Shown: positions 8,973-17,496, counted from the stretch's first letter. The stretch: DNA of 34,039 nt from Desulfovibrionaceae bacterium (GCA_009782775.1 WRIL01000021.1:1-34039), one strand, 5' to 3'. The notes: a model not told the origin generated them from the sequence alone. Program-made: numbers and translations.

Positions 8973-10243
8973 AGGCTCTCTCTTCCCCTGGAGCTTCGGC
9001 CCAGGAGTTCTTTGGCCACGGCCAGCTTATGGTTGAAGTCGGCGTCATCGGTACGCACGGTAGAAGCGTGCAGGAGAAAGGTCAGTACGGCCTTGCCTTT
9101 GGAGGCGTGTCCGCCCTGGATGAAGAGATCGAGCAGTTCTTCATAGCATTGGGGGATCTCGTTCAGGCTCATGGCCTTGCGCAGAAAGCGCAGGGCCGGT
9201 TCGCGCCGCCCCTGCCGCCTGGCCAGGTTCGCCCTGAGTGTCCAGAGTTCGGCCCGCCCGGCATGGCGCAGACTGGCTCTGCACAAGAGCAGTTCGGCTT
9301 CACTGAAGCGCCGGTCCTGGGCGCACAGTCCGGCCAGACGGGTGTAGGTCTCCAGTTCGCTCTCGTCCGGGGGCTGAGGAAAGGCGTCTTCAGCCGGAAT
9401 CAGGGCCGGGGAGCTTCCCCGCGCGAGGCGCTCTTCCAGGGCCGGCAGGAAACGTAGCGCGGCCGTATCTTTTTCCTGTTTTTCCGCCAGTAGGCGCTGG
9501 AAATCGGTATAATCAACCGTGGGCTTGGAGGAAGGCACGTCCGATCGTCCGCGGCGGATGCGCTGTTCTACGTCCTGCTGGGATTTGAGCAGGTAGTGGT
9601 TGACGCAGGCCCGATCCCAGGAGATGGGGGCCAGGGAAGCCCCAGGGGGCAGGGGGCGGAAATGTTCGTTGACCGCCCTTTCTCCGCGGCAGGGGAAAAA
9701 GGCGTGGGCGGTATTCACATTGGCGGTTTTTTCCGGCTGCACCAGGCTTTTGACATGGAAATGCAGATGGTGTGCTTTAATGAAACGCTCCTGGTAATTG
9801 CGCAGCACCAAGCCTGACGGGCGGCTGATGAAACCGCTGGAGCCGAAGCATTTCCAGTTCAGGGTCAGGCAGGAAAAATCCTCGTACTCAGACAGGAGCC
9901 GGCGCAAATCATCGGTTTCCAGCGGGCACAGGAATTCGTCCAGATCAATGAAGGCCAGCCATTTGCAGAGCGGGCCGTAGTTTTGCAGACAGTGGGCATA
10001 AGCCGGAAGCTGCATGGCCCGGCCAGCGATGCTGTTCAGGGTAAGGCCGCCGGCGTCGATGAATTTGCGGATAAAGGGATTTTCATCCAGGGGCCTGGCG
10101 CTCATGTTGTCATAAACAAAAAAGTGTTCCACCCCGATAAGTTGGTGATAGGTGAACCATTCCTCCAGAAATGGGTCTTCGTCTTTGAGGATGCAGCAAA
10201 CCGCCAGGTAATGCGCTGGATGAACCATGCCCTGCAATAGCAT
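8969..10243 (-). CDS. GT92-like glycosyltransferase, paralogue of the next gene
   Basis: A 424-residue protein collinear with the downstream gene: LAVCCILKDE, FVYDNMS, AFIDLDEF (D100, D102 of the DxD), NWKCFGSSGF, HFHVKSLV and VNHYLLKSQQD, then a helical TPR-like C-terminal half. The pair arose by tandem duplication. Two starts are possible: ATG at 10243 or ATG at 10228. The second gives an N-terminus closer in length to the paralogue and has CAGGG just upstream, while the first has no clear ribosome binding site, so I prefer 10228 slightly. First gene of the two-gene minus-strand operon, divergent from the signalling cluster. Donor and acceptor are not predictable from sequence alone. Confidence 0.83.
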   Translation of the reverse strand: MLLQGMVHPAHYLAVCCILKDEDPFLEEWFTYHQLIGVEHFFVYDNMSARPLDENPFIRKFIDAGGLTLNSIAGRAMQLPAYAHCLQNYGPLCKWLAFIDLDEFLCPLETDDLRRLLSEYEDFSCLTLNWKCFGSSGFISRPSGLVLRNYQERFIKAHHLHFHVKSLVQPEKTANVNTAHAFFPCRGERAVNEHFRPLPPGASLAPISWDRACVNHYLLKSQQDVEQRIRRGRSDVPSSKPTVDYTDFQRLLAEKQEKDTAALRFLPALEERLARGSSPALIPAEDAFPQPPDESELETYTRLAGLCAQDRRFSEAELLLCRASLRHAGRAELWTLRANLARRQGRREPALRFLRKAMSLNEIPQCYEELLDLFIQGGHASKGKAVLTFLLHASTVRTDDADFNHKLAVAKELLGRSSRGRESL

Positions 10244-10311
10244 GCCCGGCTGGTAAAAGTAAATTACTCGTCTGGGGCGCGTGTTAGGGTGGTTTAATTA
10301 GTAAAAAAGGT

Positions 10312-10340
10312 TTGACAGTAAGGCGTTTTAAGATGATAGT
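10312..10340 (+). promoter_or_regulatory. Sigma70-type promoter of the HD-GYP/kinase cluster
   Basis: A perfect -35 TTGACA (10312-10317), a 17-base spacer and GATAGT (10335-10340) as -10. The predicted start near 10347 leaves a leader of about 25 bases with AGGGA as ribosome binding site before the ATG at 10372. It lies in the 128-base gap between divergent genes. Confidence 0.7.
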
Positions 10341-10371
10341 TTAAAGGCTTAATCTCCGCGAGGGACAAGTT

Positions 10372-11397
10372 ATGTTGCCGCTGATTTTGCTTGTGGACGA
10401 CAACCTGACCAATCTTAAATATGCCGGTCTTCAACTGGCCGATGCTTCCTATACGATAAAACTGGCCAAATCCGGGGAGCAGGCCTTGAAAATCGCCCTG
10501 ATGAGCGCGCCGGATTTGATTTTGCTGGATATTGAAATGCCGGGGATGGACGGTTTTGAAACCTTGGCTCGCATGCGCAAGTACGAGCGCCTCGCCCGGG
10601 TGCCGGTCATTTTCCTTACCGGGAAACAGGACAGCGCCTCTGAGGTCAAGGCCCTGCAAATGGGGGCCTGCGATTTCATCACCAAGCCCTTTACCAAGAA
10701 GGTTCTCCAGCACAGGGTTGATTTGCATTTGCGTCTTTCCGGCTATCAGCGCCACCTGGAAGACCGGGTGCGAGACCTGGAAGATAGCTTGGCCTATTCT
10801 TTCGCTGAACTTATCGAATGCCGGGATACCGATACCGGTGGGCATGTGCAGCGCACCAGCGGCTATGTCTCCGTTATAGGCCAGGGTCTCTTGGAGAGAA
10901 AGCTTTTCACGGACGAACTGCAGCCCGGTGAACTGGACATGATTGTCCGGGCCGCGCCCCTGCATGACATAGGCAAGATCGGCATCAGCGATCGGGTGTT
11001 GCTCAAACCGTCCAGGCTGACTCCTGATGAATACGCCGTTATGCGGGACCATTCCCTCATAGGGGCTAATATTTTGGAGGCCATGTTCCAGCGCAGTTCA
11101 ACCCAGCGCTACCTGATTTACGCCAAAAAAATTGCTGAAAGCCATCACGAGCGCTATGACGGCCTGGGTTATCCCCACGGTTTGCGCCGCGAGGCCATTC
11201 CCCTGTGCGCCAGGATCATGTCGCTGGCGGATGTTTACGATGCCTTGGTGGCTGACCGGGTCTATCGCAAGGCCATGAGCCATGAGGAGGCCTGCCGGAT
11301 CATTCTTGAAGGCAAGGGCAAGCATTTTGACCCGCACATTGTGGAGATCTTTGAGGATAACCACGAGCGTTTCGCCGTTATACGGGAGCATTCTTGA
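10372..11397 (+). CDS. Response regulator with HD-GYP domain (probable c-di-GMP phosphodiesterase)
   Basis: A 341-residue RpfG-type protein. The receiver domain (residues 1-~122) has the acidic pair D9-D10, phosphoacceptor D53 in LLDIEMPGMDG, T83 and K105, all intact. The HD-GYP domain (~140-341) has H198-D199 in PLHDIGKIGI, HHERYDGLGYP at 258-268 including the GYP signature, and LADVYDAL with D287 and D290. All the usual residues are therefore present, so hydrolysis of c-di-GMP under control of receiver phosphorylation is likely (family knowledge). Cytosolic, with no membrane segment. First gene of a plus-strand cluster: its stop overlaps the next gene's TTG start (TTGA). The hybrid kinase two genes downstream is the natural candidate partner. 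Confidence 0.93.
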   Translation: MLPLILLVDDNLTNLKYAGLQLADASYTIKLAKSGEQALKIALMSAPDLILLDIEMPGMDGFETLARMRKYERLARVPVIFLTGKQDSASEVKALQMGACDFITKPFTKKVLQHRVDLHLRLSGYQRHLEDRVRDLEDSLAYSFAELIECRDTDTGGHVQRTSGYVSVIGQGLLERKLFTDELQPGELDMIVRAAPLHDIGKIGISDRVLLKPSRLTPDEYAVMRDHSLIGANILEAMFQRSSTQRYLIYAKKIAESHHERYDGLGYPHGLRREAIPLCARIMSLADVYDALVADRVYRKAMSHEEACRIILEGKGKHFDPHIVEIFEDNHERFAVIREHS

Positions 11398-12413
11398 AAC
11401 CGATGCAACAAATTTTGCTTGTTGACGATCAATCGTTCAGCCGCATGGAAATTTACGAATACCTTGAAGGTAGGCATGATGTCATCATGGCCGAGACCGG
11501 GGGGCAGGCCCTGGAAAAAGCCTTGCGTCAGCCCCTGGATCTGATCCTGCTGGAGGTGAAGCTGCCGGACATGGACGGTTTTGAACTCTTGTCCAGACTG
11601 CGGAAAATACCGGCTCTGTCTTGGATTCCGGTTATTTTTCTGACCGGGTGCGGCGATGAGGAGATGGAAGTCATGGCTCTGGAATCCGGGGCGGCGGATT
11701 TTATAGTCAAACCCGTTGAAGAGGATGTGCTATTGCACAGAATCGGCTTGCATCTGCAAATGACGCAGTACCAGCGGGATATTGAACATGTGCTGGCCTC
11801 GCTGGAAGACAACATCATCATTTCCTTCGCCGACCTTATCGAAACCCGGGGGAAAAATATCAACAACCATGACCGTAAGGTCGGCCAGATCATGCAGATC
11901 ATCTGCCGTGAACTGATGGATGCCGGAGAATTCGCCGGCGAGTTGGACGAAGAGCGCATACGGAACATGGTGCGAGCCGCGCCCTTGCACGACATAGGCA
12001 AAATAGGCATCAGCGATACGATTTTGCTCAAGCCAGGCAAGCTCAGCGACGAGGAATTCGTAGCGGTAAAAGAGCATACGGCCATCGGGGGCAGGGTCTT
12101 GCGCAGACTCTATGAGCATAACCGGTTCCAGGAGCATTTGCTCTGCGCCGCCGTTATGGCCGAAAACCACCATGAGCGTTATGACGGCCGGGGTTATCCA
12201 CATGGGCTGCACGGCGATGATATCCCCTTGAGCGCCAGGATTATGGCGGTGGCTAATGTTTATGCCTCGTTGATCTCGGATTCCGTTTTCCGCCCGGCCT
12301 TGAGCCATGACGAGGCTTGCGCCAGTATTATGGCCGGTCGTGGGACGGAATTTGACCCCAGGGTGCTGGACGCCTTCGGACACGTTATAGATGAAATAAA
12401 AGCCCTGGTTTGA
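11394..12413 (+). CDS. Degenerate receiver/HD-GYP protein, probable non-canonical regulator
   Basis: A 339-residue paralogue of the preceding gene. I place the start at TTG 11394, which overlaps the previous stop and has GGGAG six bases upstream; ATG 11403 is the alternative. The receiver keeps D11-D12, T84 and K106, but the phosphoacceptor position is E54 (LLEVKLPDMDG), a phosphomimic-type change. The HD-GYP part keeps H199-D200 and HHERYDGRGYP (259-269), but the motif that reads ADVYDAL in the paralogue is ANVYASL (287-293), so two conserved Asp are lost; the first is normally part of the metal site. I infer a protein locked in one receiver state with reduced or no phosphodiesterase activity, possibly a c-di-GMP effector or a partner subunit of the first protein. 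Fold assignment is sure; loss of function is not proven. Confidence 0.9.
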   Translation: MKPMQQILLVDDQSFSRMEIYEYLEGRHDVIMAETGGQALEKALRQPLDLILLEVKLPDMDGFELLSRLRKIPALSWIPVIFLTGCGDEEMEVMALESGAADFIVKPVEEDVLLHRIGLHLQMTQYQRDIEHVLASLEDNIIISFADLIETRGKNINNHDRKVGQIMQIICRELMDAGEFAGELDEERIRNMVRAAPLHDIGKIGISDTILLKPGKLSDEEFVAVKEHTAIGGRVLRRLYEHNRFQEHLLCAAVMAENHHERYDGRGYPHGLHGDDIPLSARIMAVANVYASLISDSVFRPALSHDEACASIMAGRGTEFDPRVLDAFGHVIDEIKALV

Positions 12414-12488
12414 CCAAGCCCGCAGCCCCGGCCATCGCCAGTCAGCCTGGAAGCGCTTGCGGCGCGTTTTGCAATGGAGTCTGCAATA

Positions 12489-15368
12489 ATGGATAAAAAA
12501 AACTCCGGGCCGGCACTGGAACAGGGCCTGAAACGGGAAAACGCCCGCCTGAAAGAAAAGCTGTCCGCCATGAAGCGCAGCCTGATCGAGGCTCAGAGCC
12601 GCATATCCGGAATGGAGCAGCCCAAGTCGGAAGCCGAGGTCGTCGAACATATCTGGCGTATCCTTGATGAAATGCCGCTGCCCTGTACCCTGCGCAATGC
12701 CCGCGGCGCGCTTATCCGTTGCAACCGGGCGATGCGGGAGCTTGTGGGTTTGGATAACGCCGGTGAATTTCTGGAAAAACCCCAAAATTTCGCGCCCAAG
12801 TTCCAGCCCTGTGGACAGAGCAGCGCGGACAAGGCCGCAGCCATGATCCGCAAAGCCCTGCGCTCCGGGTATGCGGAATTTGACTGGGAACACTGCGATG
12901 TTAACGGCGTGCGAATCCCCGCCTGGGTCATCCTGTCTTCCATTGTCTGGGGGAAGCAGACCCTGCTCTTCGCCTACATCCACGATTTGCGCCCCATCAA
13001 GGTCAGCGCGGACAGGGCCTGGTCGGAGGAACAATACTCCCGGGCCATGCTCGACGCCATGCCCCTGGCCTGTTTTTTTTGGGAAGAGGGGGAGGTCGTC
13101 GAATGTAACCAGGAGGCGCTCAGGCAGTTCAAAGCCGTCTCCAAGCGAGCTTTTCTCAAGAATTTTTTCAGCGAGTGTATGCCTGAAACCCAGCCGGACG
13201 GAATGAACAGCCGGGAGGGAGTCTTGCGCTTTGTCCACGAAACCATGGATAAAGGGCATCTGGAGCGTGAATGGATGCACCGCACGATGGATGGCCAGCT
13301 TTACCCCTCGGAAGTTTCCCTGGTGCGGGTCAGGTGGAAGGATGGCTTCCGGGTGGTGGTTTATATCCGTAACTTGGCGGAGATCAAGAACAAGGAGCGT
13401 CAGCTTCAGGAAATGAACCAGCGCGCCCAGGAGCTGGAGGTGCAGGCCAAGGCGGCGGAACTGCTCTCCAAGGGCAAGAGCGAATTTTTGGCCAAGATGA
13501 GCCACGAGATCCGCACCCCCCTGAACGCCATTATCGGCTATTGCGAAGTAGCCATGCAAAAAGATATGCCGCCGGAAACCCTGGACAGCCTGGACAAAAT
13601 TTACAGCGCCGGGCGCACCCTCCTCAGCATGGTCAACGACATCCTGGATATTTCCAAGATTGAGTCCGGCAGCTTTGAAATGGTGGAAACAGAGTATGAT
13701 GTCTCCTCCATGATCAATGACACCATCAACATCAATATGGTGCGCATCGGCACCAAGCCCGTGGTTTTCAATCTGGAGGTGGATGAAAGGCTGCCCCGCA
13801 GATTATTCGGCGATGAGCTCCGGATCAAACAAGTTCTTAACAACCTGCTCAGCAATGCCTTCAAGTTTACCAAGGCCGGGTCAGTGGCCCTGGAAATACG
13901 CCTGGACCAGGGACAGATGGATGTAAGAAGCGCGATAAGGCCGGGCGCGGCCATCCTGGTGTGCTTTGTGGTGCGGGATACCGGTCGGGGCATTCTCAAA
14001 AAGGATTTGGAAAAGATCTTCGCCCCATACAGCCAGGTGGACGTTTACGCCAACCGCATGATTGAGGGCACCGGCCTGGGCCTGGCTATCTGCCGGAACC
14101 TCAGCGCCATGATGGGCGGCACGATCTCCGTGGAGAGCGAGCACGGACAGGGCAGCGCCTTTACGCTCGTCCTGCCGCAGTTGGTGAGGGATGCCGAAGC
14201 TATAGGACCTGAGACGGCCGCCGCCTTGAGTCACTTCCGTCTTGGGGCTAGCCGGAACCGCCGGCGGAAGTTTAAAAAGATCCTCATGCCCTATGCCCGG
14301 GCCCTGGTGGTGGACGACCTGGAAACCAACCTGGAGGTGGTCAAAGGGTTGCTCGCGCCCTACAAAATTGCCGTGGATACGGCCTTGGGAGGCCAGGAGG
14401 CCATAGATTTGATCCGTTCCGCCCCTGGCCGCTACCAATTGGTTTTTATGGATCACCGCATGCCCGGCATGGATGGAGTGGAGGCGGTGCGCATCATCCG
14501 CGATGAGATAGGCGGCGACTATGCCCGCAATGTTCCCATTGTAGCCTTGACGGCCAATGCCCTGATCGGCGACCGGGACATGTTTTTGCGGAACGGCTTT
14601 CAGGCCTTTTTGGCCAAGCCCATTGACAGCTTCAAGCTGGACGAGATTTTGAACGTCTGGGTGAGGGATGCGGAGCAGGAAGAGGAGCTTTTGAAAAAAA
14701 AGAATGTGGCGCTGGAGGTGGAAGAGTCCCCCTACGAATCCATGGCGACGCCTTTCAACTTGGCCGGTATGCATGTGAACGGGCTGGATCTAGGCAAGGG
14801 TATGGAGCGTTTTGACGGGGATGAGCGGCTCTATTTGCAATTGCTCCGTTCCTATATCGCCAATACCTCGGAAATTATGAAAAAACTCGGCCAGGTGCGT
14901 CGTGAATCCATAGCCGAATATGCGATCGCGGTACACGGACTCAAGGGTAGCAGCTACTCTTTGTGCGCCTTTGAGGTCGGATTTATGGCTGAGCACCTGG
15001 AAAAGGCGGCCAATAAAGGCGATTGGGCCTATATCAGCGCGCACAACGCCTATTTTTTGGATAAACTGGGTAAGCTCCTGGGTGAAATGGAGGCGCTCTG
15101 CCATTACCGGGAAAACGAACCCGCGAAGGACGATCGTCCGCGCCGGCCTGAGCCGGATCCGGCTTTGATCGAAAAAATACTGGCCGCCAGCCGGGAGTAT
15201 GACTATGAGGCCATGGAAAATATTCTGATTCAAATGGAACGTTACAGTTATGACCAGAGGAATGATCTGGTGCTTTGGCTGCGAAAACAGACGGATGACC
15301 TTGAATATGAGAAGATCAGCGAGTATCTGGACACGCTTCAGGATACCGCCGACCTGGAAAAAAGGTAG
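12489..15368 (+). CDS. Cytosolic hybrid sensor histidine kinase: coiled coil-PAS-PAS-HisKA-HATPase-REC-HPt
   Basis: A 959-residue BarA-like tripartite kinase without membrane segments. The start at ATG 12489 has GGAG nine bases upstream; ATG 12474 is an in-frame alternative. Order: N-terminal coiled coil (~10-45), PAS1 (~55-170), PAS2 (~185-300), second coiled coil, HisKA with H339 in KMSHEIRTPLN, HATPase with N-box (NNLLSNAFKF), DTGRGI and GTGLGLAIC, receiver with D655 in VFMDHRMPGMDG, and HPt with H816 in AVHGLKGSS. A ~75-residue helical tail follows. All phosphorelay residues are intact. It probably senses an internal signal through PAS and phosphorylates a separate response regulator, with the HD-GYP protein at 10372 the obvious candidate. 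It is separated from the second HD-GYP gene by 75 bases. Confidence 0.93.
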   Translation: MDKKNSGPALEQGLKRENARLKEKLSAMKRSLIEAQSRISGMEQPKSEAEVVEHIWRILDEMPLPCTLRNARGALIRCNRAMRELVGLDNAGEFLEKPQNFAPKFQPCGQSSADKAAAMIRKALRSGYAEFDWEHCDVNGVRIPAWVILSSIVWGKQTLLFAYIHDLRPIKVSADRAWSEEQYSRAMLDAMPLACFFWEEGEVVECNQEALRQFKAVSKRAFLKNFFSECMPETQPDGMNSREGVLRFVHETMDKGHLEREWMHRTMDGQLYPSEVSLVRVRWKDGFRVVVYIRNLAEIKNKERQLQEMNQRAQELEVQAKAAELLSKGKSEFLAKMSHEIRTPLNAIIGYCEVAMQKDMPPETLDSLDKIYSAGRTLLSMVNDILDISKIESGSFEMVETEYDVSSMINDTININMVRIGTKPVVFNLEVDERLPRRLFGDELRIKQVLNNLLSNAFKFTKAGSVALEIRLDQGQMDVRSAIRPGAAILVCFVVRDTGRGILKKDLEKIFAPYSQVDVYANRMIEGTGLGLAICRNLSAMMGGTISVESEHGQGSAFTLVLPQLVRDAEAIGPETAAALSHFRLGASRNRRRKFKKILMPYARALVVDDLETNLEVVKGLLAPYKIAVDTALGGQEAIDLIRSAPGRYQLVFMDHRMPGMDGVEAVRIIRDEIGGDYARNVPIVALTANALIGDRDMFLRNGFQAFLAKPIDSFKLDEILNVWVRDAEQEEELLKKKNVALEVEESPYESMATPFNLAGMHVNGLDLGKGMERFDGDERLYLQLLRSYIANTSEIMKKLGQVRRESIAEYAIAVHGLKGSSYSLCAFEVGFMAEHLEKAANKGDWAYISAHNAYFLDKLGKLLGEMEALCHYRENEPAKDDRPRRPEPDPALIEKILAASREYDYEAMENILIQMERYSYDQRNDLVLWLRKQTDDLEYEKISEYLDTLQDTADLEKR

Positions 15369-15374
15369 CCTGGG

Positions 15375-15776
15375 GTGCGTATCTATATAGCCGCTTCCTG
15401 GAAGCACCAGCATGCGGTAGGCATGTTGACCGCCAGATTGGAGGAGCGCGGGCATGAAGTCCTTTCCTGGTTGCGGGAGGGCCGTCCGGAAGAGGCTTTT
15501 TTATCCCAGCGGGAACTGGCCGCCTTCATCCGCTCCGAAGAAGGCCGGCGTATTTTTGAATTCTGCGCCGCTTCGGCGGTAGGCGCGGACCTGCTCATTT
15601 ACCTGGGGCCTTCGGGTTGTGACGCCTGGGCCGAAGTGGGCGCGGCCTATGGCGCGCAAGTCCCCATTTTCGGCCTCCTGGCCAAGTCCGAAGAGGTCGG
15701 GCTGATGCGCCACATGGTCAGGAGCTGGTTCAGCTCCGTGGAAGATATGCTGGCAGCTTTGGAATCTGTGCTGTAA
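15375..15776 (+). CDS. Small nucleoside 2-deoxyribosyltransferase-like protein
   Basis: A 133-residue protein starting at GTG 15375, six bases after the kinase stop, so it is co-transcribed. It opens with the beta-strand MRIYIAASW and has an SAVGADLLIYLGP strand followed by GCDAWAEVGAAYG, which matches the position of the catalytic Glu in the nucleoside 2-deoxyribosyltransferase-like Rossmann-type fold. Length is near the usual ~140-160. The true substrate is uncertain: this broad fold also covers nucleotide-processing and signalling enzymes. Placement at the end of a signalling operon is unexplained. No ribosome binding site is obvious, which suggests translational coupling to the kinase. 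Confidence 0.65.
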   Translation: MRIYIAASWKHQHAVGMLTARLEERGHEVLSWLREGRPEEAFLSQRELAAFIRSEEGRRIFEFCAASAVGADLLIYLGPSGCDAWAEVGAAYGAQVPIFGLLAKSEEVGLMRHMVRSWFSSVEDMLAALESVL

Positions 15777-15882
15777 TGTAGTGTATTTATTGGATAAAAA
15801 AAATATATCTTGCATTTTTTTTTGAAACTGTTTACGCCTGCCTCAAAAGCCGTGTGGCCTTCGTGCCGCGCGAGGAGGTGCT

Positions 15883-17148
15883 ATGACCCGTAAAGATCGC
15901 ACCGAAGGCATTTTTAGCCGCCGCGAGGTGCTGGATGAAGGCGAGCGCAGGCAATTTTACCTGATTCAGCTCAAAAATTTGCTTTCTTACGCCTACCGTT
16001 ACTCCGAAGATGTCAAGAAGCGCTTTGACCGCGCCCAGTTCAATGTGGAAAGGTTCAAGGCCCTGGGCGATCTCAAGCAGATACCCATTTTGAAGAAAAA
16101 AGAGCTGATTTTTCTGCAATCCATGGGGCCGCGCCTGGGGGGCCTCTTGACCAAGGATTTGGGCGAGCTCAAGCGTATCTTTCTTTCTCCCGGCCCCATT
16201 TTTGATCCCGAGGACCGCTCGGACGATTACTGGGGCTACACGGAAGCTTTTTACTCTGTGGGTTTCCGCCCCAACGACGTGGCCCAGATCACCCTGAATT
16301 ACCATCTTTCACCGGCCGGGCTGATGTTTGAGGAACCCTTGCGCAACTTGGGCTGCGCGGTCATACCGGCCGGTCCGGGCAATGCGGCCACGCAACTGGA
16401 AGTAATGCAAAAGTTGCGGGTTTCCGGTTATGTGGGGTCGCCGAGTTACCTGTTGCACCTGGCCCAGAAGGCGGAAGAAAAGGGGCTGAACCTGCGCAAG
16501 GATTTGTTTCTGGAGGTGGCCTTTGTCACCGGAGAGAAATTTTCCGAAAAAATGCGTTCCCACCTGGAAAAAAAGTTCGATATTATCATGCGTCAGGGTT
16601 ACGGCACGGCGGATGTGGGTTGCGTGGGCTACGAGTGTTTTCATAAGAACGGGCTGCACATCGCCAGCCGGGCCTATGTTGAGATCTGCCACCCGGACAC
16701 GGGCATTCCGCTGAAAGACGGCGAGGTGGGTGAAATCGTGGTGACCGCCTTTAATGAAACCTACCCGCTCATTCGCCTGGCCACCGGGGATTTGTCCTAC
16801 CTGGATCGTCAACCGTGCGCCTGCGGGCGCACCAGCCCGCGCCTGGGCGCCATTGTGGGCCGGGTGGATACCACCGCCCGGATCAAGGGCATGTTTGTAT
16901 ATCCGCATCAGGTGGAGCAGGTGATGGCCCGCTTTGAAGAGATCAAACGCTGGCAAATTGAGGTGACCAATCCGGGCGGCATTGACGAAATGACCCTGTT
17001 TGTTGAAGTGACCAGTTTTGAACGCGCCGATGAACTTTTGCACGCGTTCAGGGAACGCATCAAACTCAGACCGGAGCTGAAAATCCTCGTTCCCGGCTCT
17101 CTGCCGCAACAGATCCGCCTTATTGAGGATAAACGTGTGTGGGATTAA
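15883..17148 (+). CDS. PaaK-like AMP-binding (phenylacetate-CoA ligase family) enzyme
   Basis: A 421-residue adenylate-forming enzyme with an excellent ribosome binding site (GAGGAGGTG) and ATG 15883. Family features: QGYGTADVGCVGYEC where PaaK has its YGLTE-type motif, IRLATGDLSYL, the CACGRTSPRLGAIVGR block and a C-terminal lobe with KGMFVYPHQVE. The Gly/Ser-rich ATP loop that normally reads like SSGTTGKPT is instead LSPGPIFDPED, so this belongs to a divergent subgroup. Its substrate could be an aryl or other carboxylic acid and cannot be fixed from the sequence. The 3' end of the gene, from about codon 395, is the source of the tandem repeat downstream. Ancestrally it likely formed an operon with the chemoreceptor, with 16 bases between stop and start. 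Confidence 0.85.
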   Translation: MTRKDRTEGIFSRREVLDEGERRQFYLIQLKNLLSYAYRYSEDVKKRFDRAQFNVERFKALGDLKQIPILKKKELIFLQSMGPRLGGLLTKDLGELKRIFLSPGPIFDPEDRSDDYWGYTEAFYSVGFRPNDVAQITLNYHLSPAGLMFEEPLRNLGCAVIPAGPGNAATQLEVMQKLRVSGYVGSPSYLLHLAQKAEEKGLNLRKDLFLEVAFVTGEKFSEKMRSHLEKKFDIIMRQGYGTADVGCVGYECFHKNGLHIASRAYVEICHPDTGIPLKDGEVGEIVVTAFNETYPLIRLATGDLSYLDRQPCACGRTSPRLGAIVGRVDTTARIKGMFVYPHQVEQVMARFEEIKRWQIEVTNPGGIDEMTLFVEVTSFERADELLHAFRERIKLRPELKILVPGSLPQQIRLIEDKRVWD

Positions 17149-17496
17149 AGGAGGTCTCACTTTTATGACTACCTCAGGCTGAGCTGAAAATTTTCATTCT
17201 CGACTCTCTGCCGCAACAGATCCGCCTTATTGAGGGTAAACGTGTGTGGGATTAAAGGAGGTCTCACTTTTATGATTACCTCAGGCCGGAGCTGAAAATC
17301 TTCGTTCTCGACTCTCTGCCGCAACAGATCCGCCTATTGAGGGTAAACGTGTGTGGGATTAAAGGGGATCTCACTTTTATGACTACCTCAGGCCGGAGCT
17401 GAAAAATCCTCGCTCCCGGCTTTCTGCCGCAACAGATCCGCCTTATTTGAGGATAAACGTGTGTGGGATTAAAGGGGGTCTCACTTTTATGACTAC
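17065..17496 (+). repeat. Four-copy ~108-bp tandem repeat copying a gene end plus a translation start
   Basis: Units at 17065-17172, 17173-17279, 17280-17386 and 17387-17496 (108, 107, 107, 110 bp). Each runs from CTCAG in the last codons of the PaaK-like gene, through its stop codon, the sequence AAAGGAGGTCTCACTTTT and ATG-ACT-AC of the chemoreceptor. Unit 1 holds the real PaaK end and unit 4 the real chemoreceptor start; units 2-3 and the flanking halves are duplicated. Point changes and 1-base indels distinguish the copies, so it is not a brand-new duplication. The short word CTCAG occurs at the junctions and may mark the original slippage point. This array fills the 340-base gap between the two genes. 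Confidence 0.95.
17165..17402 (+). promoter_or_regulatory. Three decoy translation starts (5-7 codon mini-ORFs) before the chemoreceptor
   Basis: Mini-ORFs at 17165-17182 (MTTSG), 17272-17295 (MITSGRS) and 17379-17402 (MTTSGRS) each follow a copied ribosome binding site: AAAGGAGG for the first two and AAAGGGGA for the third. They stop at once because the duplicated PaaK-derived sequence follows the ATG. They could compete for ribosomes or couple translation to the downstream start. Function is inference; the starts themselves are plain in the sequence. Confidence 0.7.

Noticed and set aside
11730-13559. 609-codon minus-strand open frame across the HD-GYP and kinase genes
   Set aside because: Antisense to two genes with clear motifs; no domain or ribosome binding site of its own.
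17447-17488. TTG start giving the chemoreceptor 14 extra residues
   Set aside because: Those codons are repeat-derived copies of the PaaK-like gene end in another frame, and the ATG at 17489 has its own ribosome binding site.
17065-17496. CRISPR array
   Set aside because: Repeats are 107-110 bp, directly contiguous without spacers and derived from the flanking genes.
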